DNA from: Muribaculaceae bacterium
Lineage (GTDB): Bacteria; Bacteroidota; Bacteroidia; Bacteroidales; Muribaculaceae
Direction of reading: 5' to 3'
NCBI GenBank assembly: GCA_017545095.1
Contig: JAFYCU010000014.1
Coordinates: forward strand, 1 to 22,759
Length of the DNA: 22,759 bases
In this document: positions 1 to 6,003 of the stretch, one piece after another
How the letters are laid out: each line of letters begins with the position of its first letter
How positions within the stretch are numbered: the stretch's first letter is position 1
Made by a program: the position numbers and the translations under genes
The notes under the pieces: generated by a model
The model's input: the letters and a program-made list of their open reading frames with translations, nothing else
Databases searched by the model: none
What the model was told of the DNA's origin: nothing

Positions 1-858
1 CGAGGACGCCAGATCGAGATGGAGGCGGCTTGCACCGAGCACCTTAAGGAAATCGGCGGCTACCTGCCACCAGAGGTCGACGGCAAGCCCAACTTCAAGC
101 ACATCGAGTTCGAACGCGGTGACTTTGAGGTCGAGGCCACGGTGATGATACCGGTGCGTAACCGCATCCGCACCATCCGTGACGCCATCGACAGTGTCTT
201 GAAGCAGAAAACCACCTTCAAGTTCAACCTCATGGTGGTCGACAACTTCTCGACCGACGGCACACGCGAGGCCATCGCCGAGTATGACGACCCGCGCCTG
301 ATTCACATCATCGCCGACTACTATGATATGGGTATCGGTGGCTACTGGAACCTGGCGGCTCATCACGAGAAGGCCGGCAAGTTCAGTGTGCAGCTCGACA
401 GCGACGACATGTACAAGGACGAGAACACCCTCCAGACGATGGTCAACGCCTTCTATGAGCAAAACGTGGCCATGGTGGTGGGCACCTACCTGATGACCGA
501 CATCGATGGCAATCCCATCCCCCCCGGTGTGATCGACCACAAGGAGTGGACCCCCGAGAACGGCCGCAACAACGCCTTGCGCATCAACGGACTGGGTGCC
601 CCGCGCGCGTTCTACACCCCGGTGCTGCGCGACGTGAAGATTCCCAACACCAGCTACGGCGAGGACTACGCCCTGGGCTTGAACATCTCGCGCACCTACC
701 AAATCGGGCGTGTGTATGAGCCGGTGTATCTGTGCCGCCGCTGGGAGGACAACAGCGATGCCAGTCTGGACGTGGAGAAGATGAACCGCAACAACCTCTA
801 CAAGGACCGCATCCGCACCTGGGAGCTCCAGGCTCGCATCGCCCTGAACAAGAAGTGA
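1..858 (+). CDS. Family 2 glycosyltransferase, 5' end outside window
   Basis: The frame is open from base 1, so the gene is probably cut by the window edge; the first ATG inside is at 19 and would give 279 residues. Counting from that ATG, a GT-A fold is visible: VMIPVRNR at about 43-50 (nucleotide-sugar strand), [10 protein letters not shown] at 73-82, and the metal-binding QLDSDDM at 125-131, followed by a GED motif near 213-215. It should transfer a sugar from a nucleotide sugar to an unknown acceptor. No membrane segment is visible in this part. The gene ends 42 bases before a HIT-like DUF4922 gene on the same strand, so the two may be co-transcribed. The acceptor and full domain layout cannot be judged because the N-terminus is missing. 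Family assignment is firm, the substrate unknown. Confidence 0.85.
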   Translation, partial: RGRQIEMEAACTEHLKEIGGYLPPEVDGKPNFKHIEFERGDFEVEATVMIPVRNRIRTIRDAIDSVLKQKTTFKFNLMVVDNFSTDGTREAIAEYDDPRLIHIIADYYDMGIGGYWNLAAHHEKAGKFSVQLDSDDMYKDENTLQTMVNAFYEQNVAMVVGTYLMTDIDGNPIPPGVIDHKEWTPENGRNNALRINGLGAPRAFYTPVLRDVKIPNTSYGEDYALGLNISRTYQIGRVYEPVYLCRRWEDNSDASLDVEKMNRNNLYKDRIRTWELQARIALNKK

Positions 859-876
859 TGGCCAATAGGCCACAGT

Positions 877-900
877 AGTCCCATTAGCCCTATTAGCCCC
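877..900 (+). repeat. Short tandem repeat, 9-bp unit
   Basis: Two 9-bp units (CATTAGCCC and TATTAGCCC) fill the gap directly before the ATG at 901. A related sequence (AGTCTTATTAGCTCC) is found at 8805-8820 before another start codon. No Shine-Dalgarno sequence is present in this gap. Confidence 0.5.
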
Positions 901-1884
901 ATGACATCCCCAACCATTGCTCAGCAAGTGCAGGCTCTTGAGCAGCGGCAGCTGCGCGAGTGGCCGCTGGTGCGCGACAATTATGCCGCGCTCGAGCGGG
1001 TGCAGTTGCGCGAGCTGTGGCTGGGTGAGCATCTTGTGTTGCTTCAGCACAACCCCGAGCGGCGGCGGTCGGCTGCCGCTCGGGTCGATGCTGCCGCGCT
1101 GGCGGCACGGCCTTGCTTCTTGTGCCGTGAGCATCAGCCTGCCGAGCAGGAAACGGTGGAGTGGGGTGGTGGTCGCTACAAGATTCAGGTGAACCCTTAT
1201 CCCATCTTCCCGCGACACCTCACCATCTCGGCCACCGAGCACACGCCGCAGAGCCTCGCCACCCCACGGCACATCGCCGATATGCTTGCCCTGGCTAACG
1301 ACCTGCCCGATTACGTGGTGTTTTACAACGGCCCGCAGTGCGGGGCTTCGGCTCCCAACCATTTCCATTTTCAGGCCGGTGTGAAGGGCATGCTGCCGCT
1401 GTGTGCCGAGGTGACCGACCCCGTGGCATGGCCTGAGGAGTGCCGGATTGATGGCAACGAGGAGGGCTTCGTCGCTTTCTCACAGCGATTCGGACGGTTT
1501 CTGTTTTTCATCAAAACAGCGACCCCCGTGCAGGCTCAGCTCTATTTCGCCCGCCTGCAACTGGCCATGATGCTGGCCGTCGGTCGAGCCGAGGAGCCGA
1601 TGCAGAACCTGCTGTGCTGGACCGAGGGCGGCGACCACTGTCTGGCGGTGTTCCCGCGTCGAAGGCACCGGCCCGAATGCTACGGCGAGGGTGACGGGCA
1701 GTTGCTGCTCAGCCCCGCCAGCACCGAGATGGGCGGTCTGTGGGCCATAGCCTCGGCGAGCGACTATGACGCGCTCGATGAAGCGAGGGTACAGGCACTC
1801 TATGATGAACTGTGTATCGACACCGCAACCGCAGTGGCGATTATCGATAATTATTTCAAAACTAAACAACCCAACAATGGATAA
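901..1884 (+). CDS. DUF4922 protein, HIT-like nucleotidyltransferase/phosphorylase fold
   Basis: This 327-residue protein carries CFLC at 72-75, a likely zinc knuckle, and the stretch GPQCGASAPNHFHFQAG at 144-160. The H-F-H-F-Q pattern (His154, His156, Gln158) is the form of the HIT active site seen in transferases and phosphorylases such as GalT and Ap4A phosphorylase, as opposed to the HxHxH of HIT hydrolases. The family is known as DUF4922. By fold it would form a nucleotidyl-histidine intermediate and transfer or phosphorolyse a nucleotide. No signal peptide is present, so it is cytoplasmic. It lies between a family 2 glycosyltransferase and a SpoIID-like gene and overlaps the latter by 8 bases, which suggests an operon and perhaps a role in nucleotide-sugar handling. 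The specific reaction is unknown. Confidence 0.8.
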   Translation: MTSPTIAQQVQALEQRQLREWPLVRDNYAALERVQLRELWLGEHLVLLQHNPERRRSAAARVDAAALAARPCFLCREHQPAEQETVEWGGGRYKIQVNPYPIFPRHLTISATEHTPQSLATPRHIADMLALANDLPDYVVFYNGPQCGASAPNHFHFQAGVKGMLPLCAEVTDPVAWPEECRIDGNEEGFVAFSQRFGRFLFFIKTATPVQAQLYFARLQLAMMLAVGRAEEPMQNLLCWTEGGDHCLAVFPRRRHRPECYGEGDGQLLLSPASTEMGGLWAIASASDYDALDEARVQALYDELCIDTATAVAIIDNYFKTKQPNNG

Positions 1885-3274
1885 TAATCATGTTCCACAA
1901 GTGAAGGTGGGCATCATGAGCGATGAAAACGATGTCCGCGTGACGTTGAACGGCACCTACGGCATTTGGGGCACCTACGAGGGCGAAACCCTGCACGACG
2001 ACAGATGGGATACCGATGGCTCGATTATGGTGATTCTTGGAGCCGATGGAAAATTGAATTTCGATGTTGACATCTTCAGCGCTTGGAAGTGGGACACCCT
2101 CACCTTTGTGCCCAAAGATGACAGCTGCTCGTTCACACTGCACGATGTGACCATCGGAGTCAGTTTCCACTGGAAACGCAACGAGGATCAAACGTTTAAA
2201 GGAGCACTTAAGCTCATCCAGGAAAACGGACGCATCGTAGCCATCAATGAAATTGATGTTGAGAGCTATCTCACCAGTGTGATTTCGAGCGAGATGAGTG
2301 CCAATGCCTCGCTCGAGCTGCTCAAGGCGCATGCCGTGATTTCGCGCAGCTGGCTGCTGGCGCAGATGCGCAAGCCGGCCCCGGCCGATGACGGTCGCGA
2401 CGTGCTGGGCGACACCGCGCCGGTGGTGCGGGCGGCCACCGACAGCGATGATGAGCTCATCCGCTGGTGGGACCGCGACGACCATGTGCACTTCGATGTG
2501 TGTGCCGACGACCACTGCCAGCGGTATCAGGGCATCACCCGTGCCTCCACGCCGCAGGTGCAACAGGCCATCGAGGCCACCTGGGGGCAGGTGCTCATGC
2601 ACCGAGGCGAGTTGTGCGACGCTCGGTTCAGCAAGTCGTGTGGCGGGGTGTTCGAGGAGTTTGAGAATTGCTGGGAGCATCAACACCACCCCTATTTGGT
2701 GGCACGTCGCGACGGCGAGGACGAGACCAAGTTCCCCGACCTCACCCGCGAGGACGAGGCCGAGGAGTGGATTCTCACCGCCCCCAAGGCGTTCTGCAAC
2801 ACACGCGACAAGGAAATCCTGAGCCAGGTGCTTAACGACTACGACCAGGAAACCACCGACTTCTACCGCTGGCAGGTGGAGTACACTCAGGAGCAGTTTG
2901 CCGACCTCATCCGCCGCCGCACAGGCGATGACTATGGCCGCATCCGCGACTTGCAGCCGGTGGCGCGCGGCACCAGCGGCCGGCTCTACAAGATGAAAAT
3001 TGTGGGCGAGAAGAAGAGCCGCGTCATCGGCAAGGAGCTCGCCATCCGTCACGCACTGAGCGAGAGCGCACTCTACAGCTCGGCCTTTGTGGTCGAGCGG
3101 CACGATGTGGATGCCGACGGCTACCCCGCCAAGTTTGTGCTGCGCGGAGCCGGCTGGGGCCACGGCGTGGGCCTGTGCCAAATAGGAGCCGCAGTCATGG
3201 GCGCCAAGGGCTACAACTATAAGCAAATCCTGCTCCACTATTTCGTGGGAGCGACTATTGAAAAGGAATATTGA
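1877..3274 (+). CDS. SpoIID/LytB domain protein (peptidoglycan-acting)
   Basis: Starting at ATG 1877, inside the end of the upstream gene, gives 465 residues; an upstream in-frame ATG at 1766 would lie wholly inside the DUF4922 gene and is less likely. Family landmarks are VESYLTSVISSEM at 128-140 followed by LELLKAHAVISRSW (catalytic Glu region of SpoIID), the DVCADDHCQRYQG segment at 207-219 (typical zinc-type C...HCQ.Y), and GWGHGVGLCQIGA at 426-438 near the C-terminus. SpoIID proteins cleave or modify glycan strands, especially those stripped of peptides. A 35-40 residue Asp-rich insertion around 166-205 separates the two core parts. No signal peptide is visible at the N-terminus, which is odd for a wall enzyme. 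The neighbours (AmpG-like transporter, NamZ, MurQ) support a role in wall turnover. The bacterium need not sporulate. Confidence 0.87.
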   Translation: MDNNHVPQVKVGIMSDENDVRVTLNGTYGIWGTYEGETLHDDRWDTDGSIMVILGADGKLNFDVDIFSAWKWDTLTFVPKDDSCSFTLHDVTIGVSFHWKRNEDQTFKGALKLIQENGRIVAINEIDVESYLTSVISSEMSANASLELLKAHAVISRSWLLAQMRKPAPADDGRDVLGDTAPVVRAATDSDDELIRWWDRDDHVHFDVCADDHCQRYQGITRASTPQVQQAIEATWGQVLMHRGELCDARFSKSCGGVFEEFENCWEHQHHPYLVARRDGEDETKFPDLTREDEAEEWILTAPKAFCNTRDKEILSQVLNDYDQETTDFYRWQVEYTQEQFADLIRRRTGDDYGRIRDLQPVARGTSGRLYKMKIVGEKKSRVIGKELAIRHALSESALYSSAFVVERHDVDADGYPAKFVLRGAGWGHGVGLCQIGAAVMGAKGYNYKQILLHYFVGATIEKEY

Positions 3275-3296
3275 AACAATAAAATGAAACAAAGCT

Positions 3297-4631
3297 ATGA
3301 ATAAAGCCTCTGTTCCCCTGAAAGAGAAAACCCCGTGGTGGTGGGTGCCCACCCTGTATTTTGCCGAAGGTGTTCCCTATTTTGTGGTCAACAACATCTC
3401 GGTGATGATGTTCACCAAGATGGGAGTCCCCAATGGCGATATGTCGTTCTTCACCACGTTGCTTTATTTCCCGTGGTTCTTGAAAGGCATTTGGAGCCCC
3501 ATCGTGGATGTTGTCAAGACCAAGCGTTGGTGGATTATCTCCATGCAGGTGCTCATGACGGCAATGATGCTGTTGCTCACGCTGTCGTTGCCCCACCCGT
3601 CGGCAGATGTGGTCGCTTCGGGCCACACGCCCATCAGCATGTTCACCATCACGCTCATCCTCTTCATCATCGCCGCTTTTGCATCGGCCACGCACGACAT
3701 TGCCGCCGACGGCTTCTATATGCTAGCCCATAGTCCCAGCAGCCAGGCGGCCTTTATCGGCATCCGCAGCGTGTTCTATCGTGTGGCATCGGTCTTTGGC
3801 CAGGGTGTGCTGGTGCTGATTGCCGGACTCATTGAGCGCAACACGGGCGACATTCCCATGTCGTGGCAAATCACGCTGGGCGTGTCGGCAGTGATTTTCT
3901 TCTTAATTACGCTCTATCACACCTTTGCTCTGCCTCACAGCGACCAAGACAAGCCGCGCATCGACACAGCCACCAGTTCTGCTGGAGACAATTTGCGTGA
4001 ACTGGCCAACTCGTTCAAAACGTTTGTGCAAAAGCCTGGTGTGCTGCTCGCCATTGCTTTCATGCTGCTCTATCGCTTGCCCGAGGGGTTCCTCATCAAG
4101 TTGTGCCAGCCGTTCCTGGTCCATCCGATTGCCGATGGTGGCTTGGGATTGCCCACCGACTTGGTGGGAACCGTCTATGGTGTGTTTGGTGTGATAGCCT
4201 TGCTACTTGGCGGCATCCTTGGCGGCATTTATTCATCGCGTGTGGGACTGAAGAAATCGCTGTGGCTCATGGCAGGCTGTATGACGCTGCCTTGCCTCAC
4301 ATTTGTGTATCTGGCCATTGCGCAGCCAGCCAATGTGGTGATTATCACCATTGCTCTGTGCATTGAGCAGTTTGGTTACGGCTTCGGCTTCACCGCCTAT
4401 ATGCTCTACATGATGTATTTCAGCGAGGGCGAGTTCAAGACTTCGCACTATGCCATCTGCACCGCCTTCATGGCGTTGAGCATGATGCTTCCGGGCTTTG
4501 TGGCCGGTTACATCCAGGAGGCTATCGGCTATGTGAACTTCTTCTGGATGGTGATGGCATGCTGCTTCGCCACTCTGCTCGTGACCTACTTTGTCGACAA
4601 GAAAATCGACCCCGACTACGGCCGCAAATAA
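3297..4631 (+). CDS. AmpG-like MFS permease (muropeptide/amino-sugar importer)
   Basis: This 444-residue protein has about 12 hydrophobic segments. Near the N-terminus, PTLYFAEGVPYFVVNN and then FPWFLKGIWSPIVD match the AmpG/acetyl-CoA-transporter branch of the MFS, in which PW.LK..W.P..D is characteristic. AmpG permeases bring anhydro-muropeptides or GlcNAc-anhydroMurNAc into the cytoplasm by proton symport. The start at 3297 lies 22 bases after the SpoIID-like gene; a 6-codon ORF (3283-3303) overlaps the start and is probably meaningless. The gene is followed 33 bases later by namZ. Its position between two wall-degrading proteins supports muropeptide or MurNAc-disaccharide import. The exact substrate is inferred, and other sugar symport cannot be excluded. 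Confidence 0.82.
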   Translation: MNKASVPLKEKTPWWWVPTLYFAEGVPYFVVNNISVMMFTKMGVPNGDMSFFTTLLYFPWFLKGIWSPIVDVVKTKRWWIISMQVLMTAMMLLLTLSLPHPSADVVASGHTPISMFTITLILFIIAAFASATHDIAADGFYMLAHSPSSQAAFIGIRSVFYRVASVFGQGVLVLIAGLIERNTGDIPMSWQITLGVSAVIFFLITLYHTFALPHSDQDKPRIDTATSSAGDNLRELANSFKTFVQKPGVLLAIAFMLLYRLPEGFLIKLCQPFLVHPIADGGLGLPTDLVGTVYGVFGVIALLLGGILGGIYSSRVGLKKSLWLMAGCMTLPCLTFVYLAIAQPANVVIITIALCIEQFGYGFGFTAYMLYMMYFSEGEFKTSHYAICTAFMALSMMLPGFVAGYIQEAIGYVNFFWMVMACCFATLLVTYFVDKKIDPDYGRK

Positions 4632-4664
4632 GAAGTTTAGAATAATCAGCGAAAGAACAAGAAT

Positions 4665-5900
4665 ATGAAACGAATCATTTTGGCGGTAATGGCCATCGTA
4701 TTGGCACTCACGATGGGTGCCGTGGTGAAGCCCGGCATCGAGGTGCTACGCGATGGCGGCTTCCGCGAGCTGCAAGGCAAGCGTGTGGGACTGGTGACCA
4801 ACCCCAGCGGTATCGACAACAATCTCAAGTCGACCGTTGACATCCTCAACGAGGCACCAGGAGTGAAACTGGTTGCACTCTTCGGCCCCGAGCACGGCGT
4901 GCGTGGCAACGCCCATGCCGGCGATGCCGTGGGCGATGAGACCGACCCCGCCACGGGAGTGAAGATGTATTCGCTCTATGGTAAAACCCATAAACCCACT
5001 CCGGAAATGCTTCGCGACATTGATGTGCTGGTGTATGACATCCAGGACATTGGTTGCCGCAGCTACACGTTCTATGCCACCATGGGCGTGTGCATGGAAG
5101 CGTGTGCCGAAAATGGCAAGGAGTTTATGGTGCTTGACCGTCCTAATCCGCTGGGCGGCAACAAGGTCGAGGGCAACCTGGTAGAGGACGGCTACTTCTC
5201 GTTTGTGAGCAAGTACCGCATTCCCTACCTTTATGGCCTCACCCCGGGCGAGCTGGCGCAGCTGCTCAACGAGGAAGGGCACATCAAGGGCCATGCCAAG
5301 CTCACTGTCATCCCCATGCAGGGGTGGACGCGCGACATGAAGTTCCGCGACACGGGCATGCCGTGGGTGGCTCCCTCACCGCAGATTCCGGCTCCCGAAA
5401 ACGCGTTCTTCTACCCCGTGTCGGGCATTTTGGGCGAGTTGTACATCTTCAACACTGGCATTGGCTACACCTTGCCTTTCGAGACCTTTGCAGCTTCGTG
5501 GATCGATGCCGAGCAGTTGTCCAAGCGCATGAATGCCCTCAACCTGCCAGGGATGCACTTCCGCCCCATCAACTACAAGCCGTTCTTCGCCTTGAGCGTG
5601 GCGGTGGACCAGTCGTTGCAGGAGGTGCACGGCGTGCAGACCTACATCACCGACCCCGATGCCGCGCAACTCGTGCTCACACAGTTCTATTTCCTGCAAG
5701 TGATTCACGAGATGTATCCCGACAAGCAGCTCTTTGAGCAGAACCCGAAGCGTTACGCCATGTTCGACAAGGTGTGTGGCTCCAAGGAAATTCGCGAGCG
5801 GTTCATCAAGCGTTACTGCGTCGAGGACATCGAGCCGTATTTCAACAAGGATGCCGAGGCTTTCAAGGCACTCTCCAGCAAGTATTATCTCTATCATTGA
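4665..5900 (+). CDS. namZ: Exo-beta-N-acetylmuramidase NamZ (DUF1343, GH171)
   Basis: The 411-residue product starts with a clear signal peptide (MKRIILAVMAIVLALTMGAV), so it is exported, probably to the periplasm. DUF1343 hallmarks follow: GLVTNPSG at 42-49, the active-site motif FGPEHGVRG at 73-81 with Glu76 the expected catalytic acid, VLVYDIQDIGCRSYTF at 121-136, and VLDRPNPLGG near 157-166. Characterised members (Bacillus subtilis NamZ) release terminal MurNAc from the non-reducing end of peptidoglycan fragments. Length is normal for the family. It lies 33 bases after the AmpG-like permease and upstream of the kinase and MurQ needed to use MurNAc, so the context agrees with the enzyme. 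Two REP-like palindromes separate it from the next gene. Confidence 0.9.
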   Translation: MKRIILAVMAIVLALTMGAVVKPGIEVLRDGGFRELQGKRVGLVTNPSGIDNNLKSTVDILNEAPGVKLVALFGPEHGVRGNAHAGDAVGDETDPATGVKMYSLYGKTHKPTPEMLRDIDVLVYDIQDIGCRSYTFYATMGVCMEACAENGKEFMVLDRPNPLGGNKVEGNLVEDGYFSFVSKYRIPYLYGLTPGELAQLLNEEGHIKGHAKLTVIPMQGWTRDMKFRDTGMPWVAPSPQIPAPENAFFYPVSGILGELYIFNTGIGYTLPFETFAASWIDAEQLSKRMNALNLPGMHFRPINYKPFFALSVAVDQSLQEVHGVQTYITDPDAAQLVLTQFYFLQVIHEMYPDKQLFEQNPKRYAMFDKVCGSKEIRERFIKRYCVEDIEPYFNKDAEAFKALSSKYYLYH

Positions 5901-5918
5901 GTCCCTGTCAGTCCCTCA

Positions 5919-5944
5919 CCGCAAGCGGCGATTCCATCGCCGCC
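5919..5944 (+). repeat. REP-like palindrome, copy 1
   Basis: A perfect 8-bp stem (GCGGCGAT / ATCGCCGC) around a TCC loop, preceded by CCGCAA and followed by C. It is identical over 26 bases to the copy at 5961. Its structure, a short conserved tetranucleotide (GCAA) 5' of a hairpin, is that of REP sequences mobilised by RAYT transposases, and a RAYT gene lies at 12804. It is located in the namZ-dehydrogenase gap. Confidence 0.85.
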
Positions 5945-5960
5945 CGGCAAGCAACCTTCC

Positions 5961-5986
5961 CCGCAAGCGGCGATTCCATCGCCGCC
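5961..5986 (+). repeat. REP-like palindrome, copy 2
   Basis: Exact 26-base duplicate of the copy at 5919, in the same orientation and 42 bases downstream. The stem is GCGGCGAT / ATCGCCGC with loop TCC. It ends 17 bases before the ATG at 6004 and so would lie in the leader of the dehydrogenase message, where the hairpin could affect stability or translation. Confidence 0.85.
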
Positions 5987-6003
5987 ACCAAGTCAAGAAC
6001 ATT

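Noticed and set aside
1862..3352. A 496-codon minus-strand frame opposite the SpoIID-like gene
   Set aside because: It mirrors the codon pattern of the GC-rich sense gene, is rich in His/Val/Leu without recognisable motifs, and spans the ends of neighbouring genes.
5919..5986. Repeats as a possible CRISPR array
   Set aside because: Only two copies lie together, the units are palindromic hairpins with no regular spacers, copies are scattered to 12647-13886, and there are no cas genes.
5919..5986. REP hairpins as rho-independent terminators of namZ
   Set aside because: No T-run follows either hairpin, and identical hairpins occur inside genes.
5734..6003. An N-terminal extension of the dehydrogenase from the ATG at 5734
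   Set aside because: It would overlap the end of namZ by 167 bases and translate both REP copies; the protein starting at 6004 already has the complete N-terminal FAD domain.
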